Below are positions 8,420 to 17,291 of a DNA stretch of 64,000 nucleotides, piece by piece. Position 1 is the stretch's first letter; each line of letters begins with the position of its first letter. A model generated the notes under the pieces. The model saw only the letters and a program-made list of their open reading frames with translations, was not told where the DNA came from and did no database searches. The stretch comes from Ruegeria sp. HKCCD8929 (GTDB lineage Bacteria; Pseudomonadota; Alphaproteobacteria; Rhodobacterales; Rhodobacteraceae), in assembly GCF_013031405.1 (NCBI RefSeq), contig NZ_WPZY01000008.1, forward strand, positions 62,001 to 126,000, in the 5' to 3' direction. The translations under genes were made by a program, and so were the position numbers.

Positions 8420-10769
8420 CGTTTTTGCCGAAAGCGGATTTCACTCGGCATTCCTTACGACCTATGCCTTCGGCGCGCAGGCGTTCGAGGACGTGCCCTT
8501 TTCGAAACTACGGGGGGCAAAATGTCGGAACATCGTGATCCTCGCCGACCGGCAGATGGCCAATCAGAGCTTCGCGGAACTCGGGTCGCCACAGTTCGCA
8601 GGTAGCAGCTACCACCTTATCAAGGCAGATGCTCCGGGCGCTTTCCACCCCAAGATCACGCTTCTCATCGGAGCAAAAAAGGGCAGGCTTTTGGTCGGGT
8701 CCGCAAACCTCACTGCTCTGGGTCTTGGCGGCAACAAGGAACTGATCGCAAACCTAAACTACAACGAAGAGGCACCCGGCAATGCCGGCCATTTTGCCGA
8801 TGCATTGTCCTATATCCGCAGCAAGGTTCCCCCGGGCGATCTTTGGTTCGCGACCGCAATGCAGAGGGCGCTTCGCTCTGCGTCCTGGCTGCGAGACGCG
8901 ATCGAAAACCCTCTGCCATCCGAAGATACAGAGCCGGAAGTTGCGCTGCTGACAGATCGTGTAAATGCGACAATAGTCGACCAAATCGCAACGAACATTG
9001 GAAGTGATCCGATTGATCGGATGGTCATTATATCGCCCTATTGGGATATGAAGCTCGAGGGACTGTCACGCCTACGTGCGAATCTGGGAATGCCACCCGC
9101 GGATCTGCTGATTGATGCAGACACTACATATTTTCCGAAGTCCGAATTGCCTCGGTTGACTGACGTTGAGCTATTTCGGGTTGCTGCTTCCGACAACAAG
9201 CGTTTCGTCCATGCAAAACTGATCATTGCGCAGGGGCGATCCTGGGATCACGTGATATCCGGTAGCATGAACTGCACTTTACCAGCTTTGCTTGGGCCAA
9301 CAGTAGCCCGCGGCAATGCAGAGGCGGGAATATATAAACGCGTTCCGTCCGGTACTGCGCTTGCTGCACTCGGTCTTGAAACCTACCGCAATAGGCCTTT
9401 GCAGATGCAGGATTTGCACGACTTGGCATTCGCTGCCATAAAAAGCCCTAATGAAGATAAGTTCGTCGATGGTGGAACCCTGATCTTGCAGTCGGGACGG
9501 ATCGCTTGGACTCCCCCCACGAGCAAAACCATGCGAAAGCCTGCTGCCATCGCCCTACTGGATAGGGATGGCTCTGAGTTCGGCAAGCCAATCGACCTCA
9601 CCCGGGGGGACAACATGGAATGGCATGTGGACGTTGAAACACGCCGACCCCGATCTGGTGTAGTCCGTTACGCGGACGGCTCAGTTTCTGCGCCGGTCCA
9701 GATTATCGACCTCGACGTCCTTTCAGTACGCACATTGCCTCCGGCACAAGGCCGAAAGAAGTCGCTGATCGATACCCTTGCCGAGACCATGAACGAAGAC
9801 CTGATCCTGATTGAGACCTTGAACCAACTTGAAGCCCTCGAATTTGATGAGGCGAGCGTGAACGACGGCAATCTGCCCAAAGCCATGACTGCGCCCTCCC
9901 CGGTGTCCGAAGACCAGCAGCATGCCGTCCTGACCTATGAGGAATTCGTTCGTGCGCGCAGCAGAGCGATTATGCAAGGCAGTGTATTTTCGGGATCTTT
10001 GTCTACACACCATGATAGCGCAGCCAACTCGCTGAGTGTCGCGTTGAACCGGATTATCGGCCTTGTCGGTGTCGACTTGAATGCCGACGAAGACCGCGAG
10101 CTGAATACCATCGCCGCCATGGATTTCCGTGTGACAGAACCCGAGGCTCCGGAAGAAAATACAAAACCTATGCAGCCAGAGATTGCCTATAAGCCCGCGA
10201 ACGCAACGAAACGGGCCGTGGCGACAGCAAAGAAGATGAAAGAGGCCGTCGACGCGTTCGAAGAAAGATGCCGGTCTCTGAAAGGCAGGCCAATCACTAC
10301 CGCCGAGCTCGTCCGGCTGCGAGCACTACTGCAAATCCTGCTTTCGCACGCTCAACCAATCCGAGGGGAAGCATTACCAAATCAAATCCTGCCGATTCAC
10401 ACCAAGGGCAGCTACGACTGGCCACGTCTGGTTGGAAGGTTGCTCAATCAGCATTTCGGAACCGCGCGGGCGTTACAAACGTTGCAAGTTGCCCAAGACG
10501 AGACAGAGCAGAAACGTGTCCTTGAATACCTTGCAGTGGCAGATTGGGCTGCGCGAGCGGCGGTCGCTGCGGCGGCATCGGATCCCAAAACCACAGAACT
10601 GCGTCGCCCCTTGGGTAATCTGGCGAAGGCGCTCGCGGCACAGGTTGCTGTTGCCATCAAAGACATTGAGGGAGACAAGGCCTACCTCAATGAACTCCTC
10701 TTGAAGCTTGACGAGCGCTTTGCCGACCGGCTTGCGCTGAGGCGGAGGCAGTTCCCAGAATTCGATTGA
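8406..10769 (+). CDS. Phospholipase-D-fold protein with two HxK...GSxN motifs
   Basis: This 787-residue protein has two PLD half-sites. The first has H81-x-K83 followed by GSANLT (S99, N101). The second has H269-x-K271 followed by SGSMNCT (S287, N289). Two such halves make one active site in the PLD superfamily, which includes phospholipases, nucleases such as BfiI, and PLD proteins of defence systems such as DISARM DrmC. The N-terminus (GFHSAFLTTYAFGAQAFEDV) lacks a signal peptide, so it is cytoplasmic. The C-terminal half from about residue 400 is long and helical, with an Ala/Lys-rich segment near 600-620, and was not recognised. The gene overlaps the upstream gene by 14 bases. A nuclease acting with the RecQ/UvrD helicase is the likeliest role, but it is inferred. 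Confidence 0.8.
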   Translation: MKYFDVFAESGFHSAFLTTYAFGAQAFEDVPFSKLRGAKCRNIVILADRQMANQSFAELGSPQFAGSSYHLIKADAPGAFHPKITLLIGAKKGRLLVGSANLTALGLGGNKELIANLNYNEEAPGNAGHFADALSYIRSKVPPGDLWFATAMQRALRSASWLRDAIENPLPSEDTEPEVALLTDRVNATIVDQIATNIGSDPIDRMVIISPYWDMKLEGLSRLRANLGMPPADLLIDADTTYFPKSELPRLTDVELFRVAASDNKRFVHAKLIIAQGRSWDHVISGSMNCTLPALLGPTVARGNAEAGIYKRVPSGTALAALGLETYRNRPLQMQDLHDLAFAAIKSPNEDKFVDGGTLILQSGRIAWTPPTSKTMRKPAAIALLDRDGSEFGKPIDLTRGDNMEWHVDVETRRPRSGVVRYADGSVSAPVQIIDLDVLSVRTLPPAQGRKKSLIDTLAETMNEDLILIETLNQLEALEFDEASVNDGNLPKAMTAPSPVSEDQQHAVLTYEEFVRARSRAIMQGSVFSGSLSTHHDSAANSLSVALNRIIGLVGVDLNADEDRELNTIAAMDFRVTEPEAPEENTKPMQPEIAYKPANATKRAVATAKKMKEAVDAFEERCRSLKGRPITTAELVRLRALLQILLSHAQPIRGEALPNQILPIHTKGSYDWPRLVGRLLNQHFGTARALQTLQVAQDETEQKRVLEYLAVADWAARAAVAAAASDPKTTELRRPLGNLAKALAAQVAVAIKDIEGDKAYLNELLLKLDERFADRLALRRRQFPEFD

Positions 10770-11063
10770 TGTAGTGGGTCCAATCATCGGTACCGGGGGG
10801 CGTTGCGAGTAACCAGCGCGAAGCGATTTTTTTAGGTTTCGACACGAACAGAGTTCGAAAAGTGCAAGAGTGCGTCAAAAATCACACAATTTGCTGTTTT
10901 TGAAGCTAAAAATTTTCAAAAGTCCTTCTTCTTTGAAATCAAACGCGTGTGAGGACTGACGGAAGAAAAACGGTCGAAAATTTCCGCGAGAGATTACTAA
11001 CGCTCTGAAAAATATGACCTTAAATTCTTGATCTCGAAGCGTCGTAGATGCATTTGCCGAGGA
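10770..11063. other. A-tract-rich non-coding leader before tnsA (candidate transposon end)
   Basis: About 290 bases without a supported gene. The stretch is clearly AT-richer than its surroundings and carries repeated short A-tracts in similar contexts (GTTCGAAAAG near 10853, GTCAAAAATC near 10874, GCTAAAAATTTT near 10905, GTCGAAAATTT near 10973). In Tn7-like elements the transposon end with several TnsB-binding sites lies just upstream of tnsA, so this is where such an end would be expected. I could not identify a defined terminal inverted repeat or target duplication. It also must hold the tnsA promoter. Confidence 0.35.
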
Positions 11064-11771
11064 ATGAAGATCGACCCAGATGCAAAAACCCCCGCCCGCC
11101 GAATTCACAAGCGCGGCAAGAGCCAAAAGGCCAATTACCTGTCTGGGCCGAAGCTCGCTGGCATGGTTCAGACCGAGAGCAGTTTGGAATCGGCCGCAGT
11201 GTACTTGGGCATGATCGACCCGCGGGTGAGGGAGATCGCGCCCCAACCGGTCACGTTCGATTTGGACACGGGTAAGATCTATGGAACGAAGGATGATTTG
11301 ACGCGCGAATACGTAGGGTCCGGCAAGTCTCCACGCGCTTATACCCCCGATTTACTGTTCACGCTCAACTGCGGAGATCAGGTTTTCGTTGAGACGAAAT
11401 CCAACTGGGTTATCGCGAAAGATCCTGACTGCCTCAAGCTACCTGCACGATTGGCTCTTTTTGGGCACCGGCTTCTTTTGGTGACCGACGAAGTCATCAC
11501 GTCAGCCCTTTCGTATAACGTGAAGCTGCTGCGCCTTCACGCCGATTGTGTTCTGACCCCGCCTGTGTTGAACGCGGTCGCCAAACTTGGAGTGGGTCCC
11601 TTTACTGTTGTCGACGCGATGCAAGCGACCGGCCTGCGTAAGCGTGACATCATCGGATCCATTCTGAGCGGCGCTCTCAGATGTGACATCCAGATCCACG
11701 AAATCAAACCGAAGACATATCTTTGGGCAGCGGGTGGCAGTACTGCCCACCTTGAGATCCTAAGCCTATGA
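11064..11771 (+). CDS. tnsA: TnsA-like transposase endonuclease subunit
   Basis: TnsA of Tn7-like transposons cuts the 5' ends of the element with a restriction-enzyme-like fold. The expected acidic/lysine residues are visible: E in TESSLES, D in YTPDLLF, and the E-x-K pair in VFVETKSNW. In the longer reading from TTG 11028 they are E54, D108, E122 and K124. A winged-helix-like C-terminal part (TGLRKRDIIGSILSG) fits the TnsA C-terminal domain. ATG 11064 gives 235 residues and starts at the conserved-looking MKIDPDAKTPARRIHKRGKS; the TTG at 11028 is the alternative. The stop overlaps tnsB by four bases (ATGA). Confidence 0.85.
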   Translation: MKIDPDAKTPARRIHKRGKSQKANYLSGPKLAGMVQTESSLESAAVYLGMIDPRVREIAPQPVTFDLDTGKIYGTKDDLTREYVGSGKSPRAYTPDLLFTLNCGDQVFVETKSNWVIAKDPDCLKLPARLALFGHRLLLVTDEVITSALSYNVKLLRLHADCVLTPPVLNAVAKLGVGPFTVVDAMQATGLRKRDIIGSILSGALRCDIQIHEIKPKTYLWAAGGSTAHLEILSL

Positions 11772-13729
11772 CGGACCTGATTGAAAAGTATGACGGGCGC
11801 CGGATCGTCATAGATGGAGTTCAGCACGAAGTCATTGGTCGAATTGTTGGGCGACCTGCCGTGCAACTCAAGTCACCGGAAGGCATCATACACGAAATAT
11901 CCAACGCAGATTTTCGGTTGCACATTTCACTTGGCAACGTTGAAGAACTCGAAGAGGCCCAGCCATCAGGTCGGTATAGGAGCGGTGAAGAGAGGCTAAA
12001 CGCAGAGTTTCGCTCTGAAGTCATCAGCATGGCTAAAAAGCTGGGGAATGATGGTTTCACTTGGGAAAAGCGCATCGCGTTGATGCGAGAGCGGTTCCTC
12101 AAAGACCAGCGTTTCGCCAAACATGCAGAAAGCTTTCCTGGTGCTCGCGCTATCCAGAAATGGATCAAAGCACATCGCGAGCGCGGCGACGCAGGACTTC
12201 AGGACGGTCGCTACCGATCAGGCAACAGGACAACGCGTCACGATGCGCTCTTTGAAGAGATCGTCCTCGATATCCTCGAGAAGCAATACAAGAAAACCGA
12301 CCGCAAGACGCCAAAAGCCGTTTGGAGGGACGCGCGGGCCGTTTACCTCGAACGCTGCGACAGCCAAGGCATTGAACCCCAGTCGCATGGCCAAAAGATT
12401 GTTGATCGCATTATTCGCGAATTGCCGCATTCAGATGTTGTGAAATCTCGCATCGGCGGCCATGAGGCCAGAATGCGGCTCTTGCAGGCGGGGCGATTTG
12501 CCCGGGTGGAGAGACCATTCGAGCGTGTCGAAATGGACTGCACGCAAGTCGACCTTTTTGTCGTTGTGGACGAAGCGGACACCGCTGTTCGACCATGGCT
12601 CTGTGCGGCCATTGATTGCGCTTCGGGGCAGTGTGTAGGTATGCAGCTCAGCATCAAGGAGCCATCATCTGTACTGACGGTCCAGACGTTAAAGGAAATG
12701 ATGCAGCCCAAATCTGCCGAGTTCTTTGACGCGTTCGAGATCACCAACAGGTTTCAGTACTATGGTCGCCCGCTGGAGGTTGTGACGGACCAAGGTTCCG
12801 AGAATTCGGGTGATGTCATTGAAAGCGCAATCAAGGCTGCTTCCTTTGAATTGAACCCAAACCTACCTGGTCACCCGCATAGAAAACCATTCATAGAACG
12901 GTTTTTTAGGACGATGAATTCGTTCCTGATCACTCTGCCCGGAGCCACCGTGTCGTCTGAATTGACGGGCAAAGATCGCATAAAGAAGGGAATGCGAGAA
13001 GCACGGCTCTCGTTTCAAGAGTTGGAAGTTGTTTTGCAGAGATGGCGCCATGATGTTTTTGCGACGACCCCACAGCGTAGAATTGAGTCGGCCATCAGGG
13101 CCACCGAAAGTCCACTTAAGTGCGCGCAACGTTTGAGCGAAGAGTATTTCGTTCCGGATCCGCCAAGTCCCGAGCAAATAAACCAGATGTTTTTTGGTGG
13201 CCATGAAACGCGCGTATTACACCGGTATGGGATTGAATTCGAGCGCATCCAGTACTCATCAAGCGGGCTCAGGAAGCTGTTCGATGATCTCGGTGATGGC
13301 CAAAAACTTGCGATCCGGTATGACCCAACCGATATACGCGCGATTGGGGTCATCCACCCAACCGAAAATACGATGCTTATCGTCCCGGCCAAAGAAGAAG
13401 ACCTGCCGGCGATCTCTCTTCATGAGCTTAAGCGTATTCGTAAAACCATGACACCTGAACTCGATGAATATCTTTCAGGGCAGAAGGTTCTGGCAGCGAT
13501 TGCGAAAAAGCACCACCACGGAGACAAACCTACAGGAACGAAACGCAAGCAACGTCAAAAGCAACACGTTCAACGCATGCGGGATGCTGAGATTATCGAA
13601 AACTCGAAAACTGCCCCGCCAGCGCTGGAAGAAATCGAACGGGCCGTCAGTGAGATTTCAAGTGGGTCTCGAACCGTTCTCAAGCGGCCAGAATCATTGC
13701 CCGAAATTGAACGGAGAAACAGGAAATGA
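11768..13729 (+). CDS. tnsB: TnsB-like DDE transposase (Mu/Tn7 type)
   Basis: This 653-residue protein is the strand-transfer transposase of a Tn7-like element. The catalytic triad of the retroviral-integrase fold is present: D257 in VEMDCTQVD, D341 in VVTDQGSE and E377 in KPFIERFF. N-terminal helix-turn-helix regions (about 80-230) should bind the transposon ends. The C-terminal tail (Lys/Arg-rich near 580-600, then a helix ending with ERRNRK) is where TnsB proteins contact TnsC. Nothing in the frame looks broken. It overlaps tnsA and tnsC by four bases each, as is usual for co-translated transposition operons. Confidence 0.9.
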   Translation: MTDLIEKYDGRRIVIDGVQHEVIGRIVGRPAVQLKSPEGIIHEISNADFRLHISLGNVEELEEAQPSGRYRSGEERLNAEFRSEVISMAKKLGNDGFTWEKRIALMRERFLKDQRFAKHAESFPGARAIQKWIKAHRERGDAGLQDGRYRSGNRTTRHDALFEEIVLDILEKQYKKTDRKTPKAVWRDARAVYLERCDSQGIEPQSHGQKIVDRIIRELPHSDVVKSRIGGHEARMRLLQAGRFARVERPFERVEMDCTQVDLFVVVDEADTAVRPWLCAAIDCASGQCVGMQLSIKEPSSVLTVQTLKEMMQPKSAEFFDAFEITNRFQYYGRPLEVVTDQGSENSGDVIESAIKAASFELNPNLPGHPHRKPFIERFFRTMNSFLITLPGATVSSELTGKDRIKKGMREARLSFQELEVVLQRWRHDVFATTPQRRIESAIRATESPLKCAQRLSEEYFVPDPPSPEQINQMFFGGHETRVLHRYGIEFERIQYSSSGLRKLFDDLGDGQKLAIRYDPTDIRAIGVIHPTENTMLIVPAKEEDLPAISLHELKRIRKTMTPELDEYLSGQKVLAAIAKKHHHGDKPTGTKRKQRQKQHVQRMRDAEIIENSKTAPPALEEIERAVSEISSGSRTVLKRPESLPEIERRNRK

Positions 13730-14163
13730 CCGGCACGTTTGATCCAAGCATTTTGGATATCAGGATCCGGCATCACGCATATGACGAATGCTTCGATGAA
13801 ATGCTCAGCGCTGTTGATTTGGCGCGACATCAAAAAGGCGCTGTCATCCCGCTGCTTGGGCCCACCAGATGCGGAAAGACCGATCTGCTCAATGATCTTC
13901 AGGAGAAACTTTCCCGTACGACGCAGGGTTCGGGAAGGACTGTGCCATCTCCAAATTTCGGTCTGCAGACGATCCCGGCGAAACCGAATGACCTCGACTT
14001 GTATCGCGCAATGTTGATGTCGATCGGTTATTCGTATGGTGCACGGGAGCGAATAGGTGATCTTCGGACGCGTTTGATACAGAACGTGCGAGACGAGGAT
14101 GTTGAGATCATCGCTTTCCGCATATGCGCGGCTGATACGATGATGCTTCGCTACATCCCTTAG
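13726..14163 (+). pseudogene. tnsC: Truncated TnsC-like AAA+ ATPase
   Basis: TnsC is the ATPase that links target choice to the transposase. The 145 residues here begin normally and include the Walker A motif (LLGPTRCGKTDLL, K51-T52) and the following helix. Family members are normally well over 300 residues. The TnsC-like sequence fades at about VRDEDVEIIAF (near 14120), exactly where the Walker B Asp/Glu pair is expected, and a stop follows at 14161. Walker B, the sensors and any downstream tnsD/tniQ gene are missing. The break looks like a deletion or recombination junction rather than a simple frameshift, because no continuation was found in the other frames. The element is therefore probably immobile by itself. 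Confidence 0.75.
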
Positions 14164-14704
14164 AGCCAATTTTGAATAGAAGTTTAGGTACAGGCGGCCG
14201 CACATTGGGCGCCTGATGTGGGCAGGTGAAGTGTCCCGCTTTGTGCGTGACAGTCGGGACTGATCGATTGGAAGGCGGTTTATGCGCGGCGCGATGGAAA
14301 TGAACGGCTGCTTTTGAGGTTTAAGGCAGCCAGCTCGAACACGAGTTTGACGGTTGCGGCCTTCGCGCCGTTCCGCGCGTTCGAGCTGTTGGCCCCTGGC
14401 ATGTTGGGGGATCAAATCCACCATAAATCTGTTGAGCTTGGAAGCCTGAGTGCTTCGGATGTGCCCGTAAAGTGATAGACCACCGAGCGTCTTCATGCGA
14501 TTGGCCGGAATTTCCCCTTCTTTCCACCCAAATGGCAGTCTCTGTTTTACGCCTCGCATGTCGCCTGGACGTGTTAATTCAAGGCTTTCCATACAGACCA
14601 GTGCATCTGTTGACGGCGCTTCTGTGTTGGAGTTAGCTTGCAACCAACTCGAAACATTCAAATCTGACGGTTTTCTTCTAACCAAAGTCAAGAAAGGCAT
14701 AAGG
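14164..14704. other. Non-coding junction between the transposon remnant and host sequence
   Basis: About 540 bases with no supportable gene. A 402-codon minus-strand frame covers it but also runs antisense through tnsB, tnsC and the Hint gene, and its translation shows no family I recognise. One detail is noted: on the minus strand at 14205 an ATG begins the residues MCGRL, which is how SOS-response-associated peptidases (YedK/HMCES) start, but what follows does not match that family. The left boundary is where tnsC homology ends. The last ~20 bases hold the ribosome binding site (AAGAAAGG) of the Hint gene. Confidence 0.4.
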
Positions 14705-15829
14705 ATGCCGACGACCTTCGAAGTTATGTTCCTCGGCACGTTTGCGGATATCGATCCGACCGAGGGCAACGATGACATGGAAAATGCGGCAAGCCTGGTA
14801 GGTTTGACATTCGGGTCCGCCGCAGATCCGCTGGCCTTTGGAAATCAGCGCACGCTGACCCCGGTCAACTTTTCCGGCGGTAACGCAGGCGTTTACGACA
14901 CCGATAACAATCTTTCCAATGACACGTTCAGTTTGAATGGCGGGCCGGCGCAGACCTTTGACTCGGCTGTGCTCTACAATGCGACCATCACCTATACCGA
15001 CGGCACGCCGCCGGCGGTGATTTCTGCCGTTTTGATGCAGGATACCGATGGCAATCTCTACCTGGCTCCGGAATCAACGAACAACGCCGATCAGGCAGCT
15101 CTGACCGCGGCACCCATTCAAAGCCTGACAATCAATTCTGTGATCCGGGATTTTGACATCTCCGGATTGTCCGCTGACCGTGCGGCAACTGATTTTGTGT
15201 GCTTTGCCAAGGGAACGCTGATCCGGACCGCGCAGGGCAACCGGCGGGTCGAAGATCTTCAACCTGGCGATCTGGTCTGCACTCTGGATCGGGGAATGCA
15301 GCCGATTCGCTGGATCGGATCCAAGCGTATTGATTTGAGCCAAGCCGGTGGCGAGGTGGAAAGACTGCGCCCTGTCCGGGTCACCGCAGGCGCCCTGGGT
15401 GGCGGTCTGCCGAGGCGGGACCTTTTGGTGTCCCGCCAACACCGCTTACTGGTGTCATCGAAGATCGCGGCGCACATGTTCGGCACCCGGGATGTATTGG
15501 TTGCGGCCATCAAACTGTCCGAGCTTCCGGGTATTTATGTCGATGAGGACGTCGAAGAGGTCGAATATTTCCATTTTCTTTTCGACCGGCACGAGGTGAT
15601 CTTTGCAGAGGATGCTCCGGCGGAGAGCCTTTATACCGGTGCCGAGGCTCTGAAAGCGGTGTCGCCTGAGGCGCGGCAGGAGATCCTGACGCTCTTGCCT
15701 GAGTTGGAGGATGGGGCTTTTGCCCCGGCGCCAGCGATCCCTGTTCCTCAAGGCCGACGACAGAAGCAACTCGTTACCAGGCACGCAAAGAACGCTAAGC
15801 CATTGCTGGAGACCTATCCGGCTGAATAG
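14705..15829 (+). CDS. Hint-domain protein with a beta-rich N-terminal region
   Basis: The start ATG 14705 follows a good ribosome binding site and gives 374 residues; the frame is open upstream but that part has no protein character. Residues 1-160 are acidic and rich in Asn, Thr and Gly, typical of secreted beta-structured repeats. From C166 (DFVCFAKGTLIRTAQG) a Hint domain follows, with VEDLQPGDLVCTLD, IRWIGSKRI and a later SRQHRLLVSS block, as in intein and hedgehog-type autoprocessing modules. Rhodobacteraceae carry many Hint-domain proteins of this layout, usually of unknown function. There is no N-terminal signal peptide, so export would need a different route. The gene is followed by a terminator. 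Confidence 0.8.
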   Translation: MPTTFEVMFLGTFADIDPTEGNDDMENAASLVGLTFGSAADPLAFGNQRTLTPVNFSGGNAGVYDTDNNLSNDTFSLNGGPAQTFDSAVLYNATITYTDGTPPAVISAVLMQDTDGNLYLAPESTNNADQAALTAAPIQSLTINSVIRDFDISGLSADRAATDFVCFAKGTLIRTAQGNRRVEDLQPGDLVCTLDRGMQPIRWIGSKRIDLSQAGGEVERLRPVRVTAGALGGGLPRRDLLVSRQHRLLVSSKIAAHMFGTRDVLVAAIKLSELPGIYVDEDVEEVEYFHFLFDRHEVIFAEDAPAESLYTGAEALKAVSPEARQEILTLLPELEDGAFAPAPAIPVPQGRRQKQLVTRHAKNAKPLLETYPAE

Positions 15830-15847
15830 GCTTTATGATGCGGCCTC

Positions 15848-15870
15848 AGCGACGGAGCCTGTCGCTTTTT
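15848..15870 (+). terminator. Rho-independent terminator after the Hint gene
   Basis: A 6-bp stem (AGCGAC / GTCGCT) with a 7-base loop is followed by a short T run. It lies 19 bases after the Hint-protein stop codon and before the convergent aminotransferase gene. Confidence 0.65.
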
Positions 15871-15926
15871 GAGAGCTAACTACAGTGCGGACAGAGAGTG
15901 AAGGGTGACCGGCACTCAGACAAATA

Positions 15927-17291
15927 CTATGTTTGCCAGACTGCTGAGACGGCATTCATCGCTGCTGTGATCCCTGCTTTCAGAATATCAAACATCTGGT
16001 GGATCTCCGCTTCGCTGATGATCAGCGGTGGAGAGAACACGCACATGTTGACGATGGGACGCAGGATAAGCCCGCGTTTCTGACATTCTGCATCGATCAT
16101 CGCACCAAGCTGATAATCTCGCGCCAGATCGCTTTGTGCATCGCCGGACTCAGAGCATTGCACGCAGCCCATCAACCCCATTCCGCGGGTGTCTGCGACG
16201 ATGTCTATCTGTGAGAGCTCCTGCAAGTGGCTCTGAAAGACGGGTGTCACTTGGCGCACATGGTCGAGGAGGCCTTCCCGCTCGATGATCTCCATGTTTT
16301 TGAGACCCACGGCAGCGCTGACCGGGTGGCCGGAATAAGTATACCCGTTGGAAAAGGTTGCGTCGCGCCCCGCCACATCGTCGATCAGCCGATCCGAGAC
16401 GATGAGCGCACCCATCGGGGAATAGCCCGACGTCAGACCTTTGGCGCAGGTAATGATGTCGGGTTTGATGCCGAAGACATCCTCTGACGCGAACCAGTGG
16501 CCCAGACGGCCAAAGGCGGTGACGACCTCGTCGGAGATGTAGAGGACGTCGTGGCGGTGACAGACCTCAAGACAGCGCTTGTGGTAACCCGCTGGCGGGA
16601 CAATGACGCCACCCGAGGCGAGGATGGGTTCGGCGATGAAGGCGGCCACCTTGTCGGCGCCCAGTGTCTGAATCGCGTTTTCCAGATCGGCGACTTTATC
16701 GTTCAAAAAGTCTTCGACGGTCTGATCTTTTGCGCGGTAAAGCGGGTTCACGTCGGGAAGGAAATGCGTGAGATCGTCTGCCTTGTCGAGCCACAGACGA
16801 TCACGTTCCTTTCCACTGACACTGGCGGCCAGATAGGTGCTGCCGTGGTAGGCTTTCTGGCGCGAGATGATGATCTTTTTCTCGGGCCGCCCAAGCAGAT
16901 TGTTGCGGAACTGGACAAAGCGAATTGCCGTGTCGACCGCGGTTGAGCCGCCGGTGGTGAAAAAGACATGGTTCAGATCACCCGGCGCGCGTTTGGCGAT
17001 CTCTCGCGCGAAACGGGCGGCGGTGGAGTTCGTGTTGCTGAAGGGCGAGAAATACGCGAGTTGCCGCGCCTGCTCAGCCATCGCCTGGGCCATTTCTTCG
17101 CGACCGTAGCCAATCTGCGTGCACCACATGCCGCCCGGGCCGTCGATCAGCTTTTCACCCTTGTCGTTCACCAAGTAAATGCCGCTTGCCCCCTCGACAA
17201 GGGTCCTGTCGTTCCGGCCAAGGGTTTCCATCCCCTCCCACGGATGCAGGAAGTGATCGTTGTCCCATTGTTTGGCGTCGGTGTTATCCAC
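15927..17291 (-). CDS. Class III (omega) aminotransferase of the methylamine operon
   Basis: A 454-residue PLP-dependent aminotransferase of the class III family, which moves the amino group of a terminal amine or omega-amino acid to a keto acid. The cofactor residues are visible: [12 protein letters not shown] for phosphate binding, D254 in [12 protein letters not shown] and the Schiff-base lysine K284 in [16 protein letters not shown]. It is the last gene of the leftward operon and overlaps the MttB-family gene by eight bases, so it probably processes the amine left after demethylation or a product of it. Beta-alanine, putrescine or GABA-type substrates are typical of the family, but which applies cannot be read from the sequence. 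Confidence 0.88.
   Translation of the reverse strand: MDNTDAKQWDNDHFLHPWEGMETLGRNDRTLVEGASGIYLVNDKGEKLIDGPGGMWCTQIGYGREEMAQAMAEQARQLAYFSPFSNTNSTAARFAREIAKRAPGDLNHVFFTTGGSTAVDTAIRFVQFRNNLLGRPEKKIIISRQKAYHGSTYLAASVSGKERDRLWLDKADDLTHFLPDVNPLYRAKDQTVEDFLNDKVADLENAIQTLGADKVAAFIAEPILASGGVIVPPAGYHKRCLEVCHRHDVLYISDEVVTAFGRLGHWFASEDVFGIKPDIITCAKGLTSGYSPMGALIVSDRLIDDVAGRDATFSNGYTYSGHPVSAAVGLKNMEIIEREGLLDHVRQVTPVFQSHLQELSQIDIVADTRGMGLMGCVQCSESGDAQSDLARDYQLGAMIDAECQKRGLILRPIVNMCVFSPPLIISEAEIHQMFDILKAGITAAMNAVSAVWQT

Noticed and set aside
1..14163. CRISPR array or CRISPR-associated Tn7 (CAST) components
   Set aside because: No regularly spaced repeats and no cas genes or TniQ were seen near the tns genes.
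13570..14778. 402-codon minus-strand open frame across the end of tnsB, tnsC and the following gap
   Set aside because: It is antisense to well-supported genes over much of its length and its translation has no recognisable family or ribosome binding site.
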